From Poa pratensis (lineage: Eukaryota > Streptophyta > Magnoliopsida > Poales > Poaceae), in NCBI GenBank assembly GCA_947311845.1, contig CAMZMU010000062.1, forward strand, positions 44,288,030 to 44,352,029: a DNA stretch of 64,000 nucleotides. Reading direction: 5' to 3'. Under the pieces are notes generated by a model that searched no databases, was not told where the DNA came from, and was given only the letters and a program-made list of their open reading frames with translations. The position numbers and the translations under genes are program-made. Within the stretch, counting starts at the first letter, position 1. The number at the start of each line of letters is the position of its first letter. Positions 21,084 through 31,844 of this stretch are shown piece by piece.

Positions 21084-22021
21084 GCCTCATACGGAGAATA
21101 TATTGGAAACACAAAAACAATCCCGAGAGTTTTGTTGAACCAAGTAGGAGGCACAAAACTTGTATGTGTGCATAATACAAGGTTCAACAAACTCTCAGGA
21201 TTATATTGTGCGCCACATCATTTAATCATCGGCATGGTAAAAAAATGAAGAAGACCAACTCATACATGTCAACTCGAAAGAATGCCTCATATAATAGATT
21301 CGACACACAAATTCAGGGATGGTGTGAGCGAGCCAGTATGATGCAGAAGATATGTTTTCTTGCATTATAGGGCTCACTCACAACACCTCTGAATAGCATA
21401 GTGTCACCTCATTTTAATCATCGGCATTGTAAGACTTAGAGAGAAAACAAGATTCAAAAAATATTATGCCTCATATTAGAATATTATTGGAAGCACACAA
21501 GGAATTCTGATAACCTTGTTGAACCAAGTAGGAGGCACATAACTTGTATGTGTGCATGATACAAGGTTCAACAAACTATCAGGATTCATAGTGCGCCACA
21601 ACATTTTAATCATCGGCATTGAAAAAATGAGGTATAGGGACAAATGAAAAGCATGCCTCATACTTAATTAGATTTGGACACACAAATTCAGAGACGGCGT
21701 AAGTGAAATCCAGTGGGATGCAGAAAATGTGTATTCGTGCATATCACAGGTTTCACTCACGTCGCCTCTGGATCACATAGTGCCACAAAAGTTTAATCAT
21801 CGGCATGATCAAAAGACGGTAAAAAAGAGTTCTCACACATGTCACACAAGTTAAAAGAGCTAGGCATGCTAGTTAATGAATTAGCGAGTTCACGCACCGT
21901 TGTCATTTATGTTAATGAATTCGGGTAATCCATATGTCCCTTTTTAGCAAAGTCATGCCACAATCCACGAAACATTTCGGCATGACCTTTGCTAAAAAAG
22001 GACGTATGGAGTACCCGAATT
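21084..22021. other. cluster of five foldbacks (small-RNA-precursor-like) in CACTA2
   Basis: Four tandem units of about 184-200 bp each begin GCCTCAT (21084, 21284, 21468, 21655) and end near TTTAATCATCGGCAT. Each holds one imperfect foldback: A1 21119-21141 with 21181-21202, B1 21311-21334 with 21371-21394, A2 21502-21525 with 21565-21587, B2 21686-21711 with 21749-21773. Types A and B alternate. A fifth, larger foldback pairs 21918-21959 with 21979-22021 (about 42-bp arms, 19-nt loop, few mismatches and one bulge). Arms of 22-42 nt with mismatches that preserve pairing resemble miRNA or siRNA precursors. Expression is unproven. Confidence 0.75.
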
Positions 22022-22403
22022 TGCCGGAACGGAAGTTAATCAACGTTCCGGCAATCTCAAGGGCCTCTAGGGGTACCTGCAAACAATTCACATGCATTCA
22101 TCGACCATTTGTCAGTCGCATTGCGACATTCACATCACACAAAAATTCATCGACCCACCACCACCACCACACATTATCCATCGACATTTGTCGATTGCAT
22201 TCCGACAACATTTCATACAAAAATAGAAGTAGCTAAACTAAACAGTACCTAAACATGGAGGTCTAAACATAAATCATAAAATCAATTTCATTAAACCTAA
22301 ACACTACCTAAACTAAATCTAAAATAGTAGCTTTTCAAAAAAAATGTGTTGTGCATTTTCACAAGCACCTTCGGTGCTAGGAAGGAGAGGAGGGAGAGGA
22401 TGC
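22022..22403. other. spacer within CACTA2
   Basis: AT-rich with a short (CCA)n run near 22155; I see no gene. Confidence 0.5.
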
Positions 22404-22431
22404 GGGGGGGGGGGGGGGGGGGGGGGGGGGG
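22404..22431 (+). repeat. 28-base G homopolymer
   Basis: An uninterrupted run of G in a GC-rich tract (22380-22720). The surrounding open frames on both strands are low-complexity (Pro/Arg or Gly/Arg) and are not called as genes. Length in the assembly is unreliable for such runs. Confidence 0.85.
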
Positions 22432-22725
22432 CGTACCTGCGGTGCTCGACAGCGAGGGGCGGCCGGAGGAGGGGAAGAAGACGGCAGGCGTGGCGGTGGC
22501 GCTCGGGGCCAGGCAGTGGAGGAGGAGGCGGTGGCGCCAGGCGCTCGGGGCCAGACCGTGTGCAGGAGGAGGCGGCGCGGGGCGGCGACGTGGGACGTCG
22601 GCGTGGGGCGGCGGCGCGGGACGGCGGCGTTGAGATTTTGAATCGGGGGAGGCGCGGCCAGGGAGAGGATAGAGGGGAGAGAGAGAGGCGCGTGGGCCCG
22701 CGCTCCTGTAAGCAGATGCGCATTC

Positions 22726-22764
22726 TACCGCTGGCGAACTCGACATTCGAGTTCGCCAGCGGTA
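22726..22764. repeat. perfect 18-bp inverted repeat of the CACTA2 subterminal motif
   Basis: Arms 22726-22743 and 22747-22764 (TACCGCTGGCGAACTCGA and complement) with a 3-base spacer. It is built from the same TACCGCTGGCGAAC motif found at the element ends, but lies 2.4 kb inside. Confidence 0.9.
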
Positions 22765-22783
22765 AGAGCTAGGGTTTTTTCCC

Positions 22784-22790
22784 TATATAT
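22784..22790 (+). promoter_or_regulatory. putative TATA box for the CACTA2 ORF
   Basis: TATATAT about 285 bp upstream of the ORF start, just after the inverted repeat, followed by a GC-rich leader and a plausible intron (GTACGCTACC near 22957 to TTTTTTACAG at 23046). Confidence 0.35.
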
Positions 22791-23068
22791 GAGGCCAGGG
22801 GCAGACCAGAGTTTGCCATCCCTACTCCGATCCGTGCCACCACTGCGCCGCCGCCGCCATTGTCCGCGCCGCTCGACGACCTCTCCGCGCCCGTGGCATC
22901 CGCCGGCGCCCCTCCACACCTCCGTGGACCTGCCCTAGTCCGTCCCCATGCCAATGTACGCTACCCTCTCTCCCTGATCTCCTCCTCCCCTACGTAGGAT
23001 GCATGCACCTGAGGTGTTTGATCAAATTCCCCACTATTTTTTACAGATCTCGGGCATTTACGTCTGGG

Positions 23069-23457
23069 ATGTCTGGACACCTGTTGGACAATAACGGCCC
23101 TGTGCGGGAATGGGCTCCGCCGGGCTGGCACTGGGAGGTGTTAACTTCCGGAACGCGTAGTTCGGTGAGAAATCCGAGCGACGTCGTCGGCCGGATCTTC
23201 TTTGGTGGCCTTCGCGTGGGCCAGGGAGGTTCCAGAGGGAGCCTGCCCCCGAGGAGGTGGTACGTCGCCGTATAAGGGAGGAGGATGCGCACGTCCGTCG
23301 CTACATGTATATGTTGGATACGGTGTATACTAATACATGGCAGGCCTTGCAGAGGGATCCTTATCATGTGAGTATTGGCCCTGTGATGGTTCCTACTCTT
23401 TGGGTGAGGAGCGCTCCCCGTGATGGACCCCGCGGGTTAGGACAAGGCAGAAGTTAG
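23069..23457 (+). CDS. unknown CACTA-associated ORF with one frameshift
   Basis: Starts MSGHLLDNNGPVREWAPPGW and, with a one-base shift near 23223, continues into a basic stretch (EEVVRRRIREEDAHVRRYMY) and MLDTVYTNTWQALQRDPY, ending at 23457: about 130 residues. The continuous sense of the two halves argues for a single protein. I do not know its function; similar short basic ORFs occur inside Triticeae CACTA elements (recollection, not checked). An upstream exon is possible. Confidence 0.45.
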
Positions 23458-23829
23458 TTAAATTAAAATGGCATGGACTCCAGCTGTAACCTGATTAAAT
23501 AAATATGTAAGCGTGATACTTTTTGCATATTAATTTGATCAATGTTGCTTTTGTAAACTGAGGAAAATAATGTTTCCTACTTTGAATTATTCTGCAATGC
23601 AAACACTGTTTTATATTTGATCTCTTTCGGTGTGAATAGTCATGTTGGGCTGTCGATCGATAGTTTTTCGTAGAAAAATTAAATAGTGTCAAAAAGATAT
23701 ATCCTCTTGCATAAAGTCTTTTTATGTGTACTAGTTGCTATCTGAAATGATAAACTTCAATTTCGACAAAAGTTTCACAAACATTCTTCACAAAAAGATA
23801 TATCCTCTTGCATAGAGTCTTTTATTTTT
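23458..23829. other. AT-rich 3' flank of the CACTA2 ORF
   Basis: No gene seen. It contains a short direct repeat (AAAAAGATATATCCTCTTGC at about 23692 and 23794). Confidence 0.5.
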
Positions 23830-25210
23830 ACGGGACACGTTACGTCGGGTAACGTCCCGGTTAGCCGTTTACGCGTTTCGGTCCACAGAATCGCCCAGTT
23901 CTCACAGTTCCTGTCGTGTTGGGCGTTGACGGGACACGTTATGTCGTGTATCGTCCCGGCTAACCGTTTACGCGTTTCCGTCCACAGAATCGCCCAGTCC
24001 TCACAGTTCCCGTCGTGCTGGGCGTTGACGGGACACATTATGTCGTGTAACGTCCCGGTTAGCCGTTTACGCGTTTCCGTCCACAGAATCGCCCAGTTCT
24101 GACAGTTCCTATCGTGCTGGGCATTGACGGGACACGTTATGTCATGTATCGTCCCGGTTAACCGTTTACGTGTTTCCGTCCACAGAATCGCCCAGTCCTC
24201 ACAGTTCCCGTCGTGCTGGGCGTTGACGGGACACGTTATGTCGTGTATCATCCCGGTTAACCGTTTACGCGTTTCCGTCCACAGAATCGCTCAGTCCTCA
24301 CAGTTCCCGACGTGCTGGTCGTTGACGGGTACACGTTACGTCGGGTATTGACCCGGTTAACCGTTTTCTCGTTTCCGTCTTTCGTTCCTGACGTCCATGT
24401 TTTCTGCCAGTTCTCACAGTTCCGGACGTACCGACTGTTTACGGGACACGTTACGCCGGGTATCGTCCCGGTTAGCCGTTTACGCGTTTCCGTCCACAGA
24501 ATCGCCCAGTTCTCACAGTTCCCGTCGTGCTGGGCGTTGACGAGACACGTTATGTCGTGTATCATCCGGTTAGCCGTTTACGCGTTTCCGTCCACAGAAT
24601 CGACCAGTTCTCACAGTTCCCGTCGTGCTGGGCGTTGATGGGACACGTTATGTCGTGTATCGTCCTGGTTAACCGTTTACGCGTTTCCGTCCACAGAATC
24701 GCCCAGTCCTCACAGTTCCCATCGTGCTGGGCGTTGACGGGACACGTTATGTCGTGTATCGTCCCGGTTAACCGTTTACGCGTTTCCGTCCACAGAATCG
24801 CCCAGTCCTCACAGTTCCCGATGTGCTGGGCGTTGGCGGGTACACGTTACGTCGGGTATTGACCCGATTCACCGTTTTCTCGTTTCCGTCTTTCGTTCCC
24901 GACGTCCATGTTTTCTGTCAGTTCTCACAGTTCCCGACGTACCGACTGTTTACGGGACACGTTACGTCGGGTATCGTACCGGTTAGACGTTTACGGGTTT
25001 CTGTCCACAGAATCGCCCAGATCTCACAGTTCTCGTCGTGCTGGGCGTTGACGGGACACGTTACGTCGGTTATCGTCCCGGTTAACCGTTTACGTGTTTC
25101 CGCCCACAGAATCGCCTAGTTCTCACAATTCCCGACGTGCTGGGCGTTGCCGGGACACGTTACGTCGGGTATCGGCCCGGTTCACCGTTTTCTCGTTTCC
25201 GTCCACAGAA
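23830..25210. repeat. 99-bp minisatellite in CACTA2
   Basis: About 13-14 tandem copies. The unit runs GACGGGACACGTTATGTCGT ... CCGTTTACGCGTTTCCGTCC ... TCACAGTTCCCGTCGTGCTG GGCGTT (shown in parts). Two variant, slightly longer units with TTTCGTTCCTGACGTCCATG sit near 24325-24440 and 24840-24960, suggesting a higher-order repeat. Since 99 is divisible by three, long open frames run through it on both strands; they are not genes. Confidence 0.92.
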
Positions 25211-25430
25211 ACCTCGATTTGCATTTGCTTGCAACAAAAGAAGATCAAACAATGCAAATATAAATAGACTGAAAATAGGAAACTCGATTAACTAGATTAA
25301 TTGCAGTACTCGATACACGAACACAACTCGATTGCAGTACTAGTAGATCGACACACGAACTAAACACAAACGCTAAACTCGATTGCAGCACACTCGATAA
25401 ACTCGATATTATAACTAGCTAAACCTAAAA

Positions 25431-26007
25431 CTAGAACTCCTCGTCGGTGTCGGGGTCGGAGTAGAAGTCCGAGTTGGTGTCGTCGGAGACGTCGTCCTGC
25501 AGCACGCGCCACATCTCGTGGCCAACGGGCCACCAGGCGCGGCCGCGTGCCAGCTCCTGCTCCGCCAGAGCCCTCTTCGCCCGCCTCTCCTGCCGGTCGT
25601 CGCGGCGCTCGGCCCGCCGCCCAGGTGTTCTAGAGCTCGAGATCCGCGTCCATCTCCGCCGGGTGGTCCCGGTACCACTGCTCCACGGCGAGGCGGTCGT
25701 GCTCTTCGACGAGGTCAACCGTCGCGCGAAGACGGAGGGCGGCGCGGTCCTGGGCGGTGATGAGGCGCGGCGGCGGCGCCCTGTTCGCCGCCTCCTACGC
25801 GGTGCGGCAGTCGCTGAAGTTCATGGTGCGCGGGTTGCACCCGAGCCGCCACGCCGCCGCATCGTAGGCGCGGGCGGCCGCAACCGCGGTCGCGTACGTC
25901 CTGAGCGGGACGCGGTTGTCGCCGGAGCGGATTTCAGCGTAGAGCGTCCCGTTGGGGCGCTGGCGGACGCCGCGGTAGCCAGAGAGGCTCCTTCGGCGCG
26001 GAGGCAT
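25431..26007 (-). pseudogene. AP2/ERF-domain protein carried by CACTA2
   Basis: Starts MPPRRRSLSGYRGVRQRP at 26007. The first 60 residues match an AP2/ERF DNA-binding domain: the YRG element, AEIRSGDNRVPLRTYATA, then AARAYDAAAWRLG and a MNFSD end. AP2/ERF proteins are plant transcription factors. The frame hits an in-frame TAG at 25797 (after FSDCRTA), then continues open through an acidic/basic region, with a frame change near 25630, to an acidic tail (DDTNSDFYSDPDTDEEF) and stop at 25431. With both lesions ignored it is about 190 residues. Its TATA box lies at 45894-45887 on the other side of element B, so B now separates promoter and leader from the ORF. It could still be a transposon-borne family and not a recent host capture. 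Confidence 0.7.
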
Positions 26008-26037
26008 GGCGGCGGTGGCGGGGATTGCGAGCGGCGG

Positions 26038-27521
26038 TGATACGTCTCCAACGTGTCTATAATTTCTTATGTTCCATGCTTATATTATACCAATTGCTAC
26101 ATGTTTTATTCACACTTCATGGCATTTTTATGCATTTTCTGGGACTAACCTATTAACAAGATGCCACAGTGCCAGTTCCTGTTTTCTGCTGTTTTTGGTT
26201 TCAGAAAAGCCGTTCTGCAAATATCCTAGGAATTGGACGAAACAAATTGCCACGTTCCTATTTTTCCGACACGTTCACGAAGTCCGAAGGAGAGACGAAG
26301 GGGGGCACCGAGGCGCCGTCCCCACCCCATGGCGCGGGTGGGCCCCTGCCGCGCCGCCAGGTGGGGAGCGAGCCTCGGGCCTCCACCGACATCGCCCCTT
26401 CGCCTATTTATTCCCCTGAGGCGAAAACCCTAAATACCCGAGCCATATTTCCAGAAAACATCCGCTGCTGCCGCCGCCATCAACCCTAACTCGGGAGGGT
26501 TCTGAAGCTCTTCCCGGCACCCTGCCGGCGAGGGGAATCATAACCGGAGGGCTCTACATCGCCATGCCTGCCTCCGGAGTGATGTGTGAGTAGTTCATCT
26601 TTGGACTATGGGTCCATAGCAGTAGCTAGATGGTTGTCTTCTCCTTTTGTGCCATCATGTTTAGATCTTGTGAGCTGCCTATCATGATCAAGATCATCTT
26701 ATTGTAATGCTACATGATGTGTTTGCTGGGATCCGATGAATATTGAATACTATGTCAAGTTGATTATTGATCTATCATGTATATGTTGTTTATGATCTTG
26801 CATGCTCTCCGTTATTAGTGTAGGCTCTGGCCAAGTTTATGCTTGTAACTCCAAGAGGGAGTATTTATGCTAGATAGTGGGTTCATGGCTCCATTTAATC
26901 TGGGACAGTGACAGAAAGTTCTAAGGTTGTGGATGTGCTGTTGCTACTAGGGGTAAAACAGCAATGCTTTGTCTAAGGATATTTGTATTGTTTACATTAT
27001 GCACCATACTTAATGCAATTGTCTGTTGCTTGCAACTTAATACTGGAAGGGGTGCGGATGCTAACCTGAAGGTGGACTATTTAGGCACAGATGCATGCTG
27101 GATAGCGGTCTGTGTACTTTGTCGTAATTCCCAAGTAAATCTCATAGTGATCATCATGACTTGTATATGCATTGTTATGCACCTCTCTATTTTGTCAATT
27201 GCTCAGCTGTAATTCGTTTACCCAGCATGTTAGTATTTTATTATGGAGAGACACTACTAGTGAACTGTGGACCCCGGTCCATTCTTTTACATCTGAAATA
27301 CAACCTACTGCAATCATTGTTCTTTTTCATTCTCTGCAAGCAAACATAATTTTCCACACTATACGTCTAATCCTTTGTTTTCAGCAAGCCGGTGAGATTG
27401 ACACTCTCACTGTTTCGTTGGGGCAAAATAGTTTGGTTGTGTTGTGTGCAGGTTCCAAGTCAACAAGTCAGACCTTCCTCCACATGCACTTTTTCTGACG
27501 CCATTGACACCTTCAGAACAT
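26038..27521 (+). repeat. element B 5' LTR, proximal part
   Basis: Aligns with 44203-45685. It breaks at CTTCAGAACAT, where the matching B 3' LTR continues CGCCGACTTCC. The remaining 111 bases of this LTR are at 35637-35747. Confidence 0.9.
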
Positions 27522-28879
27522 ACATGAACTTTGCACTATATCACTCATATTCCAATCATATTTGCATCATATATATAAGGGTTATACCACTGTTATTTAA
27601 TGATTTTAGGAAATAAAATAATTGTTTCCTATTTTTATGGAATTAACCCTGCGTAGGCAGAAAACCCTCTTTCTTTCCTTTTATGTTTCAGGCACCTAAA
27701 CGACGTCATTAAAATCTGGAAAAATACAGGCGTCATTATTTTGGAAGGAGGAAGACGTAGGAGCGAAGGAATCAAGCAAACGGAGGCCGGAGGGCCAAAA
27801 GGGGGTGGCCCACGCGGCCACTGTACCTGGCTGCATGGGGCCCACCATTTTGGGCCTCGGAGCTCCGGAGCCGTCGATCTTTTCTCCACCGCCTTCGTCT
27901 TGACCTAAAAACGCCTATAAAAGAAATCCCACGGCGTTCTCGAAAACGAGCGCCGCCACAAGACAGAAACACGAAAACGGAGATTTGGAGCTGCAGATTG
28001 GAGGGGGAAAACTCCGGCGGGGCGCTGCGGGGTGGTCTCCACCTTCTCCAACGACTTCTCACCGTCTCCATGATGAAGGGGGAGTAGTCCACCCTCTGGA
28101 CTATGGGTTTGTGGTGGTAACTTATGTATCTCTCCTCTCTTTGAGCTTCATTAATTAGTACCGTATGAGCTGCTGAACATGATTACGGTCATCTATGTAA
28201 TTCTTATGGTGGATATTGTGGTATGAGATGATTTGTTATGCATTTACTTTTGTGTTGGAACTTTTATGACTTGTCATACTTTGATAGAATATTGCTCTTT
28301 AGAAGTATGATGTATGTGGGTACGGGATGGCCGGTGTGACACGGCATAGGTATTGAGTGACACGGTACCGCCCAACATCCTTTATCTGGGGGTAAAAAGG
28401 AAGAGTATGATGTGGGAGTGACAGCAACCACGCTAGCCTTACGAGGGTGACCTAGCAACACAAATGAGTACTTCTTTCAACTATGTGTTTTAGGACATAT
28501 ATCCGTCATAAAAACTACCATTAAAACATGACAATTGTGTGTACTTTATCTATAACATGATAATCACCGTAGATGAGAGAGAGAGGATTAAGTGAACCCA
28601 TGAACCCATGTCCATTGTTCCTATAAGAGAAAACATTTGTCTTGTCTTCTTGCATTGAAGAGAATTGGGACACTTTTACATTCTTGCTTTGTTACATTAA
28701 ACTTTCATCCATCGAATCAACCACCTTGTTCTTTAAACTTGTTTAGTGCATAATCAACTAAAGCTTGCGACACTTTAGTTGTAGGGAATAGATAACTTTT
28801 CCTTCTTGCTCCTGCGGATCGATACCTTACTTCCACATTGAGAGGTGCTACGGTGATCCCCTGCTCTTGGGGGTAATCA
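27521..28879 (+). repeat. element C 5' LTR (5' end deleted)
   Basis: Matches 34295-35636 with scattered small differences, many of them one-base indels in homopolymers. It ends TAATCA. Confidence 0.9.
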
Positions 28880-28889
28880 AGTACTTTTC

Positions 28890-28903
28890 TGGCGCCGTTG
28901 CCG
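28890..28903 (+). other. primer-binding site of element C (tRNA-Asp type)
   Basis: TGGCGCCGTTGCCG, ten bases after the LTR end, is complementary to the 3' end of plant tRNA-Asp, the usual primer of many Triticeae Gypsy-type elements. Confidence 0.8.
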
Positions 28904-29010
28904 TGGAGCGTAGCGCTTAAGTTTCTATTCTTGTGTGCACTAGACTAAGCTTGCGAAGGTTTCTTTAAACTTGTTTTATATCTTGCAATCATCTAAGCTT
29001 GGGGAGGTTT

Positions 29011-30243
29011 ATGGCTTTTATGAATCGTGCATCACTGCATCTTGCTTTATATGAAAGTGCTTATGCCACTACTGGTAAAGTGGTTGAAACTACTGTGTCT
29101 GAGGTACTTAAAGTGGGATTTAAAGTTCCCATTGATCATGTTAAAAGAGTTATGAACAAACCATTTACAGGGGATGGAACTAAGTCTGCATGTGAACACA
29201 TAGAAACAGTTGATGAAATATGTGGTTTATTTAGGCTTCCTGGTATTTCTGATGATCAAATAAAAAGGAAGCTATTATGTTTGTCTTTATATTGTAATGC
29301 TCGTGATTGGTACATGTCTTTGGATGAAGAAGTGAAAACTGATTGGAGTATTTTAAGGGAGGTTTTTCTTAAATATTTTACTCCCAAGAAAGTACTAATA
29401 TTTTGCAGGAAGAAGATGATGAACACATAAGCTTGGAAGAGGAAGAATGTTTAGAAGAGGATAAAAGCCTAAGCTCGGGGATGCCCATGCAATCTCAAGA
29501 AGATGCTGAAAAAGATGAACAACTGGAGAATGAAGAGTTGTATCCCCCAACTTCACCATCAACATATGATAGTAACACTCAAACTCAAAAACCTTTGTTA
29601 GTAAACTTATTGATAATAATGAGGAGTGTTGCTTAAATATGTTATATGATAATGCTTTAGATGATGGTCCTATGCTTATTGATAATCCTCCATGTTTAGA
29701 ACTTGTTACTACTTTATGTGAGGATAAAAATGATATACTTGCTGTTTGTGAAAATACTCTTACTAATAAGAGTCCTACGTTGTTCCTGAATTCTCCTAAT
29801 AACACCATAGAGAAGAAATTTGCTTATATTGAGAAATACTTATGTGGTTTGCAATTATCTTTAGTTCCAAATCTTTGTTGCAACCATGATATTAAACTTG
29901 ATATTGATCTTAACAACTATTTTGAAAGAGGGAAGCATGCTAATAAATTCCAAAATAAATTTAATGATCCTCTTTATGTTCCCAATTATCTAAGTTGGAA
30001 GATTCTATTGGTTATATGATTAAATACACTTCTACTACTTGCAACTATTATGAAAGAGGAAGTGACAAGAACCCTCTTTATGCTACTAATAATTATGGGC
30101 TGCAAGTAACTATTGTTAATATGCATTGGAAAACTTCTATTCATTGTGATTCATTCATATACAAAATGCCAATACATAGGAAGGAAGTTAGACTTCGTTG
30201 TTATTACTTTTGTGTTCTGTTTTTTCTCTCAACTAGGTTTTAA
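29011..30243 (+). pseudogene. gag-like protein of element C with three frameshifts
   Basis: Starts at ATG 29011 (MAFMNRASLHLALYESAY). Residues about 55-125 look like a retrotransposon gag domain (FTGDGTKSACEHIETVDEI, then ARDWYMSLDEEVKTDW and LREVFLKYF). The sense continues in the next frame from about 29390 (acidic EEDDEHISLEEEE), again from about 29600 (LYDNALDDGPMLIDNPP) and again from about 29990 (DSIGYMIKYTSTT) to a stop at 30243. All three shifts are one-base losses. A whole protein would be about 410 residues. No zinc knuckle, protease or polymerase follows. The later part matches nothing I can name. Confidence 0.65.
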
Positions 30244-30306
30244 CTTGACTATTATTTTGATCGGATTGAGAGCACAATGGGACCCCTGGTATTATGCATG
30301 GAACAC

Positions 30307-31839
30307 TGATACGTCTCAAACGTATCTATAATTTCTGATGTTTCATGCTTGTTTTAAATATCAATGTCACATGTTTTATATGCATTATATATCATTATTA
30401 TACATTTTCTGGGACTAACCCATTAACAAGATGCCACAGTGCCAGTTCCTGTTTTCTGCTGTTTTTGGTTTCAGAAAAGCTGTTCTGGAAATATCCTCGG
30501 AATTGGACGAAACAAAATCCCAGATGCATATTTTTCCGACACGTTCACGAAGTCCGAAGGAGAGACGAAGGGGGGCAGCAGGGTGCCGTCCCACACCACG
30601 GCGCGGGTGGGACCCCTGCCGCGCCACCCTATGGGGAGCGGGCCCTGTGCCTCCACCGACGTTGCCCCTTCGCCTATTTATTCCCCCAGACGTGAAAACC
30701 CTAAAAAGATCGATCATATTCCAGAAGAACTCCCGGAGCGCCGCCGCCATCGAAACCTAGTTTCGGGGGTCAGAAAGTCCTGTTCCGGCAACCTGCCGGG
30801 ACGGGGATTGACCCCCGGAGCCTTCTCCATTGACGCCACCGCCTCCATCATGGTCCGTGAGTAGTTCCCCCATGGACTACGGGTTCTAGCTGTAGCTAGT
30901 TGGTACTCTCTCTCCCATGTACTTCAATACAATGATCTCATGAGCTGCCTTACATGATTGAGATCCATCTGATGTAATCGGTGTTGTGTTTCTTGGGATC
31001 CGATGAATTGTTACATTATGATCAGTCTATCTATAAAGTTTGTGAAGTTATTGTTGCTGCAATCTTGTTGCGTTTAATGCTTGTCACTAGTGCCCGAGTG
31101 GCATGATCTTAGATTTAAGCTCTATAATTATTGCGTAGATTGTATCTACAAGTTGTTTGCACATGTCTATGTCCGGAACCCGAGGCCCCAGAGTGACAGC
31201 AACTGGGATAACTGGAGGGGATGGTTTAGATATGAGGATCACATGTTTCCACTAAGTGTTAATGCTTTACTCCGGTGCTCTATTAAAAGGAGTACCTTAA
31301 TTACCAGTAGATTCCCTTGAGGCCCCGCTGCAAACGGGCTGGTAGGACAAAAGATGTTGTGCAAGTTTCTCATCGCGAGCACGTATGACTATATATGGAA
31401 AACATGCCTACGTATAATTAATAGACTAGATGTTCTGTCTAAATGCTATTTCAATTCTATCAATTGCCCAACTGTAATTTGTTCACCCAACACTTGTTAT
31501 TGGGGAGTTACCACTAGTGTAGATAGCTGGGAACCCCGGTCCATCTGTCATCATCATTGCTCCCCTGTCAAGAACGCCATTAGAAGTAGTATCAACTATT
31601 TTCTGGTGCCATTGCCTCTGTGTTACTTCCACTGCTGCTGTGTTACTGTTACTATTGCTCTCATATTACTGCTGCTTTCACATCACCCCTGTTACTAGTG
31701 CTTTTCCAGGTGCAGCTGAATTGACAACTCAGTTGTTAAGGCTTATATGTATTCTTTGTCTCCCCTTGTGTCGAATCAATAAATTTGGGTTTTACTTCAC
31801 TCAAAGACTGTTGCGATCCCCTATACTTGTGGGTCATCA
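30307..31839 (+). mobile_element. element D: solo LTR nested in C
   Basis: Starts TGATACGTCTCAAACGTATC and ends TGTGGGTCATCA, with a perfect TSD AACAC (30302-30306 and 31840-31844). There is no internal sequence, so the element was reduced by LTR-LTR recombination. Same LTR family as element E. Confidence 0.93.
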
Positions 31840-31844
31840 AACAC

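Noticed and set aside
22297..22772. 149- and 142-codon frames in the GC-rich tract of CACTA2
   Set aside because: Low-complexity Pro/Ser and Gly/Arg sequences spanning a G homopolymer; open on both strands.
23775..25119. Several 75-158-codon frames on both strands, and the possibility of a CRISPR-like array
   Set aside because: They arise from the 99-bp minisatellite whose period is a multiple of three. There are no unique spacers between repeats, and the setting is a plant transposon.
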